From contig NZ_CP136423.1 in NCBI RefSeq assembly GCF_034356035.1, positions 3,286,001 through 3,350,000 on the forward strand: a DNA stretch of 64,000 bases, given 5' to 3'. Source of the DNA: Blautia hydrogenotrophica DSM 10507. GTDB taxonomy: Bacteria > Bacillota > Clostridia > Lachnospirales > Lachnospiraceae. The notes beneath the pieces are model-generated. The model was not told where the DNA came from. It saw only the letters and a list, made by a program, of their open reading frames with translations, and made no database searches. The position numbers and the translations under genes are program-made. Shown in pieces: positions 1 to 8,740 of the stretch (within the stretch, counting starts at the first letter, position 1; every line of letters starts with the position of its first letter).

Positions 1-146
1 GATGATGCTTAAATGGGGAACATCCTCATTTGGGAAAAATTTTTAAAAACAGCCTGAGTTTTTTGGCCTTTCACGGCCTCTCTTTGGGTATGGGATTTCT
101 ATCGCTCACCGCCCAGAGCCTGTGAGCCTGAATTATGAAATTTTCT

Positions 147-2276
147 TTACATCATGGGGTCCAGGCCCAGAGCCGGATGTCCCTTTTCTGTCAGGAAAGT
201 TACCAACTCTTCCGGGTCCGTGGCGATCGTCTCATCACCAATCATATCGGTAAAATTGTCGATGCCGTAGATTTCTTTTGCCGTGGCATTAAGCCGCTCA
301 GCCACCGTCTCTTTTAATTCCTTTGGCATCCAGACGATACGTTCCACGCCGCCCTCTGCCTTCATAAATTTCTTCGAACCAATAAAATGTTTTCCATGGC
401 CCATAAAGCCTGGAGTCTGCACACCGCCGCCTGTCATGGACGCCAGCTCCGGGAAGGTCATTCCCAGAGGAGTCATACCTGCGTATTCCCGGTTCGCAAT
501 GCAGACGCCGTTGGAAAACGGCTCTATTCCGCAGATACACTCGAAGCACCCGCAGGAGGTCATGGGTTTTTCCATAATGGAATACAAAGACACTTCCTCC
601 AAGGCTCCCTGGGAGAATTTGCGAACCGCCTCGTTGACATCCTCATACTCTCCAATTCTTTCATCAATCACCCGCTCTTTGGTGATCTCCTGGCAGGGAC
701 CGTTCGGGTCCAGCTGATGAGTCGCCTTGGCATCCAGCCAGGACACCGCTCCGCACAGTCCGAGACGTTCCGGCGTCACCACGCAGACATGGGACGGGGA
801 AAATGCCTGACACAAAATACAACTATAGTACACATCCACCGACTCGTCTGTCAAAGATGCCAGACGGTCGTCTCTCTTATTAAATACCGGAATCGCCACC
901 TCATGACGAATCCGTTTACACTCTGCAGGGTCTGTATAAATCACAACCTCACATTTGTCCACCACCGCGTCGAACTCGTTTTTCACCTGGCTGTAGAGCA
1001 CCTCACCGATATGGCGTACTCGGAAGCCAGCCGCATAGGCATCCTTGCTGATACGAATTCTCTGCATGTCTCTCTGTCCGGTGTGGTAAACTCCTTCAAT
1101 ACAGTTGATATAATTGTGGAATTTACGCTCGATGACAGGTTCAAAGTCTGGCTGCATGTTCTTTCCAGCCACTTTTACCACATAGGCGATGGAATTCTTG
1201 CTGCCCAGCTCCATATCGTCCGCTTCCGGTCCGATCACCGTGATCTTATGGTCTTCTACCTCGGACATCTCACAGGTCTGCACCAGCTCAGCGCAGTCCA
1301 CACGGGAGCCGTCGAACTCCACTTGCATGTCTCCCCGGCGGATGATCTCGCCCTCAAAGGCTGAGGCGAACGCCACTGGGATCTCTATATTTTTCACTTT
1401 GATTTTAATGTTTCTGGCTTCCAAAGAGGTGGTATTAAACCTTCCTACATCCGGCTGAACCAGCAGACTCTTCGGCACTGAGGCAACTCCTTCAGTTTGA
1501 TTCGTAACCACCGGGAAACCTAAAGCAATCGCTCCGGCTCCGCAGGCCACAATCACTTCGTCCAGGGGTGCAAAGGCATTGACAAAGGCCGGAACCCTCT
1601 CCATGGTATATTTCATCAGCTCTGCGGAATCCCCCGGCGTTATGTTTCCGAAAATCAACGCGGCACGCAGGGCCACAGAAACCACATGAATGACGGAAGT
1701 CACTTCTTTTCCCAGCGGAATCACTCGGACGTTGGCGCCCATTTTATAGCCTGCCGCCTCACACTGATCGATAATTCCACCCACCAAAGTCACCAGGATT
1801 CCCTGGGCCTGGTAGCTTTTTACCAGAGCTACGCCTTCCTCCTGGGTCGGCGCTTCCCCTAAGATTACCGCAACGCCTGGGATATCCCCGGTCACCAGAG
1901 GTACCCCCAGTTCCCGGATTGTGGCGTCTCCCAAATGACCATAGCAGGGAGCTTCATAGGGTTCTGCCCCATTGAGATATTTTAAGGCCTCGATAAATTC
2001 CGCACACAGAGCCGTAGCCACACCTGACATGAACGCGTCTTTCAGACGGGGTTCTCTGGTCATCAAGGATTTTACCACGCTCAAGGCGTCTTTTAATTCC
2101 GACAGTGTCTTGATTTTTACGCCAGTCACCGCGTAATAGCAGGGCAGACAGTATGCAGTGTTGGGAAATCCTACGGACTGCTCCGCCCCATATTTTTCCA
2201 TCGCTTCTGTTATCAATTGTTCCGTCAGCTCATAGACGGTATCATTTCCTCTAAATACAGTTTCAAATAAAGTCAC
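147..2276 (-). CDS. acsB: CO dehydrogenase/acetyl-CoA synthase, beta subunit (acetyl-CoA synthase)
   Basis: Acetyl-CoA synthase, which condenses a methyl group, CO and CoA into acetyl-CoA in the Wood-Ljungdahl pathway in the cytoplasm. The 709-residue length is normal for the family. The A-cluster ligands are visible as C486, C489, C498, C508, C575 and C577, with the same spacing as the known Ni-Fe-S site. I take the GTG at 2276 as the start because GGAGG lies 7 bases before it. It follows cooS by 89 bp in the same direction, so the two are probably cotranscribed, and more pathway genes may lie beyond the left edge. Identification is from residue pattern and context; very secure. Confidence 0.97.
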   Translation of the reverse strand: MTLFETVFRGNDTVYELTEQLITEAMEKYGAEQSVGFPNTAYCLPCYYAVTGVKIKTLSELKDALSVVKSLMTREPRLKDAFMSGVATALCAEFIEALKYLNGAEPYEAPCYGHLGDATIRELGVPLVTGDIPGVAVILGEAPTQEEGVALVKSYQAQGILVTLVGGIIDQCEAAGYKMGANVRVIPLGKEVTSVIHVVSVALRAALIFGNITPGDSAELMKYTMERVPAFVNAFAPLDEVIVACGAGAIALGFPVVTNQTEGVASVPKSLLVQPDVGRFNTTSLEARNIKIKVKNIEIPVAFASAFEGEIIRRGDMQVEFDGSRVDCAELVQTCEMSEVEDHKITVIGPEADDMELGSKNSIAYVVKVAGKNMQPDFEPVIERKFHNYINCIEGVYHTGQRDMQRIRISKDAYAAGFRVRHIGEVLYSQVKNEFDAVVDKCEVVIYTDPAECKRIRHEVAIPVFNKRDDRLASLTDESVDVYYSCILCQAFSPSHVCVVTPERLGLCGAVSWLDAKATHQLDPNGPCQEITKERVIDERIGEYEDVNEAVRKFSQGALEEVSLYSIMEKPMTSCGCFECICGIEPFSNGVCIANREYAGMTPLGMTFPELASMTGGGVQTPGFMGHGKHFIGSKKFMKAEGGVERIVWMPKELKETVAERLNATAKEIYGIDNFTDMIGDETIATDPEELVTFLTEKGHPALGLDPMM

Positions 2277-2365
2277 CGGTCTACCTCCATTTTTGCAGGC
2301 GCCCTATCAAGCCGTCTTCCCAGGGCGTCTACTTTCCGTCCTTTTATTTGTATCTATTTTCAGTC

Positions 2366-4258
2366 TCAGATTCCCAGAGCCACTCGTTTTTCTTCGATTC
2401 TGGCAATCATGGCGTCTCCTAATTTCTCAATATCCAATTCCACGGTGTAGGCAGCTTCCACCCAGTCGCGGATTCCCTCTGTCAGCCAGTGTACCATCTG
2501 GTCAGAACCGCTCACCTGCGGTTCTACACCCAGGAAGGTGTCGATTCCTGTGGCCACCACATAGTTTCCGATGGAGACCGCTTTTTCGGACATCCATTCC
2601 GGTGCGCAGCCCACCAAAGGAAGCTGGGAAATATTCACTCCCGCGTCTTTTGCAAGCTGAGATGCCAGCACCATCATACGGCTGATATCCACACAGGAAC
2701 CCATATGCAGTACCGGCGGAATGTCCGCCAGCTCACAGACTCTCTTTAATCCGGCTCCGCACAGGTCTTTGGCCCTTTTATCCATCAGGCCCGCCCTGGC
2801 CGCCGCCTGGGCAGAGCAGCCCGATAGCACGACGATGATATCGTTCTTAATTAGTTTTTTCATCAGCTCGATATGGGCAGAATCCGGGCGTACCCTCGGA
2901 TTGTTGCAACCTACCATGGCCACGGCGCCCCTGATAACTCCGGAGGTGATGCAGTCCACCAAAGGCTTGGTGGTACCTGTCACGTCGATCTGGGAGTTTG
3001 TGACTGTGTCTAAGGTCTTAATAATGGCCTCCACAGAATAGCCTACCGTTGCTTTTTGCTTTAGCTGTGGAATATGTACCAGCTCTTTCTTTCTGTTTGC
3101 GAAATTCTCCACCGCCGCACGTACGATCTTCTTTGCGTTTTCTCCTGCGGTCTCAGCTTCGAACAGAATAAAATCAGAATCCGGCATCTGCGCAATCGGA
3201 GAAGTCGTGATAAATTTCGTATGGAAGCACTTGCTCAGCGGCCCCAGAGCTGGGAAAATACACTGTACGTCCACGACAATCGCCTCACAGGCTCCGGTCA
3301 GAACTACGTTCTCTTGCTGAAGGAAGTTTCCTGCCATGGGAATTCCCCTTCTCATGGCCACCTCGTTTGAGGTACAACAGACACCTGCCACATTGATGCC
3401 GTTTGCTCCCAGGGATTTTGCCAGTTGAATCATCTCCGGGTCCTCGGCATACTCGCAGATCATCTCGGAAAGACTGGGGTCATGGCCGTGCACAATGATG
3501 TTGACCTCGTCTTCTTTCATCACGCCCAGGTTCGCCTCTGTATCCACAGGCTTAGGGGTTCCAAACATCACGTCGGAAAATTCCGTTCCGCACATGGAAC
3601 CGCCCCAGCCGTCGGACATTCCCGCGCGCAGCGACTGGCGTACCAGCGCCTCCGGTTTGCTGGAATTTCCCATGTGGGTCATATGCATAGCCGTGGATAC
3701 CTCCCGGTCAATGGCTCTTGGCTCGATTCCTGCTTCATGCCACAGCTTCTGTGTGTGCTCCGGCGCTCTTTTCAGCCATCTTTGCACGCCGAAGGGTTTG
3801 CCGTATTCCAGCAGAGCCATTTCGGAGAGCTCATGTGCCAGCTCATAGATGTCCTTTCCTTCGGTCTCAACGCCCCATTCCTTTGCGATCCTCCGCAGCT
3901 TCTCCGAGTCTTTTACCTTGTAGTTTCCATCCGGAGATACCGTGTGAAGGGTATGGCAGATCTCACGGCCATGGTCGGAATGTGTGGCCGCTCCTCCTGC
4001 GGTAAAGCGCAGAAAGTTTCTGCCTGCGATTCCATGGGCGTCGCAGCCACAGATTCCCCTTGGAGACTTCTTAGTAATCCGGCAAGGCCCCATGGAACAG
4101 ATACGGCAGCAGATACCCTGCTCACCAAATTTACAGTGCGGAGTCTGGTTCTTCACACGAAGCTGCCAGGAATCCGCTCCCACCTTCGCTCCGGTCTCTA
4201 AAAGCCGGTTCGTGGCTTCTTCAAATTCTTCAATCGTTGTCAGTTTAAAATCACCCAT
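2366..4258 (-). CDS. cooS: Anaerobic carbon monoxide dehydrogenase, catalytic subunit
   Basis: Ni-Fe carbon monoxide dehydrogenase (CooS/AcsA), interconverting CO2 and CO and feeding CO to acetyl-CoA synthase. At 630 residues it is full length. The N-terminal cysteine cluster for the D and B iron-sulfur clusters is clear (C42, C50, C51, C54, C59, C70, C72). Later motifs GCNNPR, GCSAQ and MGSCVD match the region binding the C-cluster. Start ATG at 4258 has GAGGAGG about 6 bases upstream. It is the first gene of the cooS-acsB unit; a TATAAT-like box lies about 40 bases upstream. No truncation or missing ligand is apparent. Confidence 0.97.
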   Translation of the reverse strand: MGDFKLTTIEEFEEATNRLLETGAKVGADSWQLRVKNQTPHCKFGEQGICCRICSMGPCRITKKSPRGICGCDAHGIAGRNFLRFTAGGAATHSDHGREICHTLHTVSPDGNYKVKDSEKLRRIAKEWGVETEGKDIYELAHELSEMALLEYGKPFGVQRWLKRAPEHTQKLWHEAGIEPRAIDREVSTAMHMTHMGNSSKPEALVRQSLRAGMSDGWGGSMCGTEFSDVMFGTPKPVDTEANLGVMKEDEVNIIVHGHDPSLSEMICEYAEDPEMIQLAKSLGANGINVAGVCCTSNEVAMRRGIPMAGNFLQQENVVLTGACEAIVVDVQCIFPALGPLSKCFHTKFITTSPIAQMPDSDFILFEAETAGENAKKIVRAAVENFANRKKELVHIPQLKQKATVGYSVEAIIKTLDTVTNSQIDVTGTTKPLVDCITSGVIRGAVAMVGCNNPRVRPDSAHIELMKKLIKNDIIVVLSGCSAQAAARAGLMDKRAKDLCGAGLKRVCELADIPPVLHMGSCVDISRMMVLASQLAKDAGVNISQLPLVGCAPEWMSEKAVSIGNYVVATGIDTFLGVEPQVSGSDQMVHWLTEGIRDWVEAAYTVELDIEKLGDAMIARIEEKRVALGI

Positions 4259-4295
4259 TTTAACCTCCTCTGTGTGCGTATCTCTGTTTGTTTAT

Positions 4296-4301
4296 ATTAT
4301 A
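4296..4301 (-). promoter_or_regulatory. Possible -10 box for cooS-acsB
   Basis: A perfect TATAAT reads toward cooS about 37 bases before its start codon. No good -35 is seen at 17-18 bases, so either an activator is needed or this is a chance AT-rich match. Confidence 0.35.
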
Positions 4302-4342
4302 ACAATCTCAGGTACGCTTTCCCATAAACGCTTGATTGAGAA

Positions 4343-4577
4343 CCCTCAACGAAATGTTGAGGGACAAACAGGCACAGGCAGCCGTTTACTGGGCTTGTCA
4401 CGCAAGTCCGCATGCTGCCTGTCAGCGGCGCTTCAGTCTTAAGGCGCATGTCCCGTTTTGCACGCCGCCACAACACCGCTTTGCGGTGAAATTTCTCATT
4501 GCGGCGTGTACAGCTTTACCAGAGCGTTTCTGTTCTAGGAAAGAATTATCATAACAAGATCTTTCCTAGAACAGAAA
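4343..4577 (+). repeat. Palindrome-tailed repeat, copy A1
   Basis: Fills most of the gap between cooS and the LysR gene. It opens with a hairpin (CCCTCAAC, 5-base loop, GTTGAGGG at 4343-4363), carries GC-rich internal hairpins, then GAGCGTTT and a perfect 18-bp inverted repeat: left arm 4527-4544, right arm 4560-4577. The right arm runs straight into the terminator hairpin beside it. It resembles the tandem copies near 22.3-22.9 kb and the copy near 37.7 kb, but its middle is more diverged. Confidence 0.75.
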
Positions 4578-4620
4578 GAGAGACCGCGTCTGCTGAGGTG
4601 TTCGCAGACGCGGTCTCTCT
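4577..4620 (-). terminator. Terminator of the DUF3786-LysR unit
   Basis: A 17-bp perfect stem (4577-4593 with 4604-4620) and a 10-base loop. On the minus strand it is followed by the T-rich arm of repeat A1. It lies about 100 bases past the LysR stop codon. Confidence 0.8.
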
Positions 4621-4720
4621 TATTGGTCTTTATGGTGAATTCGTTTTTAATTTAACATAGTTTCCTCATTCTGGGAATCAGAAAACTGTTGAGCCGCCTC
4701 AACTACCTTGTGAAGCCCTC

Positions 4721-5629
4721 TCACCGCAGTCCGGGATTTTTCTGAACCTTGGAAATCCATTTCATCACGTGATCGTGAAAAATCTGAATGTCCGGGTTAT
4801 CTGTGTTCCCGTTCCTGGTGAGCATATAAGTATCCCAGCAATATTCCCCGTCGGAAAACGGAATCATCACCAAATTTTCATCCTTCATATCGTCAAAGAT
4901 GAAATCTACCGTCACGGAGATTCCCTTCTTTTTGCTGACCATCTTATGACACAGGCTAAAGCCGCTGGTCTCAAACACAATGTTCGGCTCAAACCCTGCC
5001 GCACGACATCGGTCCACAATCAGCCTCTGCACATGAAACTCAGAGCTTTCAATGTACAACGGCTCTCCTTTTAGGTCCTGGATGGTCACGGATTTTCTTT
5101 GGCTCAACGGATGCCCCCGGTACACCAAAAGCTTAATCTGAAACCGCTCCATGAACGTGGAATTTAAGTACTTCGCCTCCCAGTCCCCCACGGTAAAGGC
5201 CACATTTCCTTCCCCTGAGACCAGCCGCCGCACCACCTCCTGATCGGGATATTCTCGATACTGAAATCTAATATCCGGGTGCTCCCCCTTAAACTGCGCG
5301 ATGCACTCCGGAGTCACCAGACGCAGAATTCCGTAGGCGGAGAGCAGGTCAATTTCATGATTTTGTCTCTGTTCGATACAGCGAATCTCACTACAGATCG
5401 ACTGATAAGACTCCAAAAGCTCCGGCAAGCGCTCATACAGATACTTTCCAGACTCCGTAAGCTGCACTCCCGCCCCCGTCCGAATCAGCAGTGAGGCTTC
5501 TAACTGAGCCTCTATATTTTTCATCACCTTGCTCAGCCCCTGCGGTGTCATATACAAAACACTGGCTGCCTTGGTAATACTCTTTTGCTCACATACCACT
5601 TTAAAATACTGTAATTCCTTGATGTTCAT
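4721..5629 (-). CDS. LysR-family transcriptional regulator
   Basis: A 302-residue LysR-type regulator. The N-terminal winged helix-turn-helix covers roughly residues 3-60 (MNIKELQYFKVVCEQKSITK...) and is followed by a periplasmic-binding-like effector domain. Its start codon lies inside the last 29 bases of the upstream DUF3786 gene, so the two are translationally coupled. Because DUF3786 proteins are found mainly in corrinoid/CO-metabolising anaerobes and cooS-acsB is next door, control of one-carbon metabolism is a reasonable guess. The effector is not deducible from the sequence. Confidence 0.9.
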   Translation of the reverse strand: MNIKELQYFKVVCEQKSITKAASVLYMTPQGLSKVMKNIEAQLEASLLIRTGAGVQLTESGKYLYERLPELLESYQSICSEIRCIEQRQNHEIDLLSAYGILRLVTPECIAQFKGEHPDIRFQYREYPDQEVVRRLVSGEGNVAFTVGDWEAKYLNSTFMERFQIKLLVYRGHPLSQRKSVTIQDLKGEPLYIESSEFHVQRLIVDRCRAAGFEPNIVFETSGFSLCHKMVSKKKGISVTVDFIFDDMKDENLVMIPFSDGEYCWDTYMLTRNGNTDNPDIQIFHDHVMKWISKVQKNPGLR

Positions 5630-6254
5630 AATCGTCCCACGCTTCCTTCCATCGGTTCAAGACAATATCACCCACGATCACCGCGTCCTCCACAGTCAGA
5701 TATCGGTCCGCTGTCTGGGACAACAACATTTTTCCAGTAGCCTCAAACTCATCATCGGCAAACCACACGTTCACGGTCAGAGGAAAGCGGGGGAGAAATG
5801 GAAATATCGCACATAAATCCGCCCTGGAAGAAACGAATTCAGCGCCCAACGTTTTCCACACTGTCTTCACCTGGTCCGGTTCCTTATCTTTCAAGAACTT
5901 CTTGATCTCCTGGACCATCGTACGATCGTATTTCGTTCCTCTGATCAGACCGTCTTTCATTTCCCCGAAGGTAATCAACTCCTTCGACACAGGAGTCCCA
6001 TCCCCCAGGTCCATATAATGCAGCAAGACCAGGTGAAACCACTGGTCGATCTTCTGCCCGCACAGAAAATCAGAACAAGAAATCTCATATTTCTGGTTCA
6101 TACTGACTGCCAGAAAAACCCCATCTTCTTTCCGGTAAATCAGCCCTGTCTTCTCTGCAATCTCCTCTGCCGGTCTGTCCTTTAACCGTCCCTGAGCGAT
6201 CTTTAACATTTCCAGATAAGCCCGCTGATTCTGCCCTTGCGCATTGTGATTCAT
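5601..6254 (-). CDS. DUF3786 domain-containing protein
   Basis: A 217-residue soluble protein matching the DUF3786 family (features seen: HYMDLGDG near the middle, then a C-terminal segment ending in ADRYLTVEDAVIVGDIVLNR). The family's function is unknown, but it is common in acetogens and methanogens, sometimes beside corrinoid or CODH genes, as here. AGGGGGTGG precedes the ATG at 6254. It overlaps the LysR gene by 29 bases, which indicates a two-gene operon ending at the terminator at 4577-4620. Family call moderately sure; role is open. Confidence 0.8.
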   Translation of the reverse strand: MNHNAQGQNQRAYLEMLKIAQGRLKDRPAEEIAEKTGLIYRKEDGVFLAVSMNQKYEISCSDFLCGQKIDQWFHLVLLHYMDLGDGTPVSKELITFGEMKDGLIRGTKYDRTMVQEIKKFLKDKEPDQVKTVWKTLGAEFVSSRADLCAIFPFLPRFPLTVNVWFADDEFEATGKMLLSQTADRYLTVEDAVIVGDIVLNRWKEAWDDYEHQGITVF

Positions 6255-6362
6255 ATGACCACCCCCTGAAATGATAATCTATTCCTTTCTATATACCCAA
6301 AACGGAGTTTCTATCTATAAGACTCCATCCCCGGAAGTTTTTCCACCTGTTCCATGATCTAA

Positions 6363-6402
6363 AAAGACCTTAACTTATCCCGCAGGACAAGTCAAGGTCT
6401 TT
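6363..6402 (-). terminator. Terminator downstream of the beta-helix gene
   Basis: Interrupted stem: AAAGACCTT, ACTT and TCC pair with GGA, AAGT and AAGGTCTTT around a CGCA loop. It lies about 70 bases past the beta-helix stop codon; the flanking T/A tracts suit either direction. Confidence 0.65.
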
Positions 6403-6473
6403 CTGATGACACGGATCGTTATTATCACAGCCTTCTCCCATTTCAAAACTGCAATCAAATCTACTTCCTTGTT

Positions 6474-8680
6474 CTACGCAACTGTAGCGGCCGCCTTTAC
6501 CATGTTACCTTTCACATCTTTTTCTGTTACTACTACCTTCGTCCCTTTACTCATAGCTGGAATCAGATAAGAAGAAAAAGTTCTGGATTCTGCGACTACA
6601 GTTTTGTAATCTTTCTCATTCACTGTAACTGTCACCGTTGAACCAGCCTTACCTGCTGTCCCCCGAACCCGAGTACTGCCAGCAGTTATCTCGTTAACTT
6701 TTATAAGTTCCAAACTGGTCGTGTTTGCTTTCGTCACTCTTAAAAGCTTAATCGGCGTCTTAGTTGTGTTAGTGAAAGAATTGTAACTGGTATTCAGACG
6801 ATCGCAATCTCTGACATGAATTCCTATATTGTTCCGAATCCGCTGAAGAGTATTGGTCAAAACTTTAACTATATTGGTATCAGCAACATAAATTCCATAC
6901 CAATTAGGGTCATAAATTATATTTTTGCGTATGGTAGGAGAATTACTATTTGTCGCTACCGAGATACCTCCGGCATGGCTGCTTTTGCTTCGGTTTTCCT
7001 GAATATCGCAATTTGGACTCTTTGTGAAACCGAAACTGCTTCTCCTACTCTCCACTACCCGATTAGAATAAATACGTGCAGAATCGCATTCTTCCACAAA
7101 AATACCATACGCTCCTGGATAATGAATCTCATTTCCTTCAATATTATTGTTATCACTATTATCCTTAAGATTAATTCCTACAAGCCCTGTGGATATAATC
7201 TCATTCCCTGACACAGTACAATACATCGCATACCGATTCAAACGAACTCCATATCCCTTTGCCCCAGGTACACTTCCATTCTCATCCTCCGTGCCGACCT
7301 GATTGTCAATCACCTGGATGCCTCCCAATGGATATTCCGGGTCGCCTTTGACCATAATACCATAGCCCGTATTCTTCTCCTCGTTTCCTTCTCCTTGTAT
7401 ATTCGTGATGGTATTCCCCTGGACAGCAACATTATAATTATATTGGTCTTCTGCAGACGGCACTTTTTCTGTCACTGTACCGGGCAAAGGATCATAATAC
7501 GACGATTCATTTAAACGTGTATGCACTAAAATCCCATGTTTACAGTTATTAATCTGATTGTTAGAAATTACAGTATCTTTATAATTAATAATCTTAATTG
7601 GTTCATTGTAAACATTTTCGAACGTATTGTTTGTAACAACGACATTACTTACAAACACCCCATCCACTGCACTATGCGACCCTACTCCTCTGCTCACATT
7701 TTTAAATTTACAATTTGATACTGTAATATTTCTACAGGCAGTATCATCATAGTTGTCGCTTCCTGGTGCAATAGTCTCATTATGGACTACATCAATATGA
7801 ACCGCTTCTTTTCGCTTATCACCATTTTGGTCAAAACCCTTGAAGGAACAATCCTCCACCACTGCGCCATCCACACCTTCCAGCGAAAGCATATGCCCTC
7901 CCGCACTTATGCACATAAAGGTCACGTTTTGGACCGTGATATTACTCCCATGTGTAAAGCGCATCATTTGTCCTTTTTGATATTCCCCATCAAATGTTCC
8001 ACCGATAATTGAGACATTTTTTATCTGCTCGTAACCGCCCACATCACCATCATCATTCTTCGAGGAAAGAAAGGTACAATATCCTATTTTTGAAATGCGT
8101 CTATATATCGCCCCTACATCTGAATGGAGAGTTGTATCGGATTTCACGTAAACTCTATCATCCATCTCATAGATTCCTGCCGGAACATTTACAGTCAAAT
8201 GTCGACCTTCATGTTCCTCATACAGTGCTCTTTGAAGCTCTAATCTTGTGAAATCCGGCTCCATATCAATAATAACTTCCCCTGCTGTTTCCGTCCTTGT
8301 ATATGGCGTCTCTACAAAAAAACTGTTTCCAATATTGTCTCTTCTCCCTGAAAGCCAGACTCCTCCAAAAGCTCTCCCACCGCATAAGCCTCACCTTCCC
8401 AATAAAAAACCTCCTCTGTTTCATCTTCCACTTCTTCTGAATATAGAGCTTCCTCCTCCCATTCTCTTTCATACACTTCCAAACATTCTTCAGAAATACG
8501 TTCTTGCTCTCTCATTTCTTCATCCATTGCAGCACTTATTGCTTTCATTTCTTCGGTCTCTTCTGTCTCATAGATTTCTGTCTTTTCTGCTTCTTCTACT
8601 GCCGCCCAAGATAAACCTGGCATAGAAAACAATAATGATACTGTCATTGCACATGTTATCAAAATTCTTCTTTTTCTCAT
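6474..8680 (-). pseudogene. Secreted right-handed beta-helix protein, split by a frameshift in a T7 run
   Basis: Two adjacent reading frames make one gene. The 5' part (8680-8312, 122 residues) has a signal peptide (basic start, hydrophobic core, cleavage after GLSWA) and a very acidic linker. The 3' part (596 residues from the ATG at 8264, open upstream to 8394) has about 12 NxI/NxF-rich coils of a right-handed parallel beta helix (roughly residues 60-510), then an Ig-like C-terminal domain rich in T and V. The frames meet at seven T's (8316-8322, minus strand), read GTT TTT TTG then TAG. One more T, or a -1 slip on T TTT TTG, restores one product of about 740 residues. RBS AAGGGG precedes the ATG at 8680. 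Likely a cell-surface polysaccharide-binding or -cleaving protein; no catalytic residues identified. It could be broken, phase-variable, recoded or a sequencing error. Confidence 0.8.
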
Positions 8681-8740
8681 GCGCTTCCCCTTATCAATAC
8701 CGCTGATTTATCCACTTGTTCCATTTTTCAGCATTTGCCT

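Noticed and set aside
1..146. Possible gene end at the left edge
   Set aside because: No convincing frame, stop or terminator; simply the region downstream of acsB.
2293..2365. Inverted bases CGCCCT/AGGGCG between cooS and acsB as a terminator
   Set aside because: Long loop and no T-tract; at best an mRNA processing hairpin.
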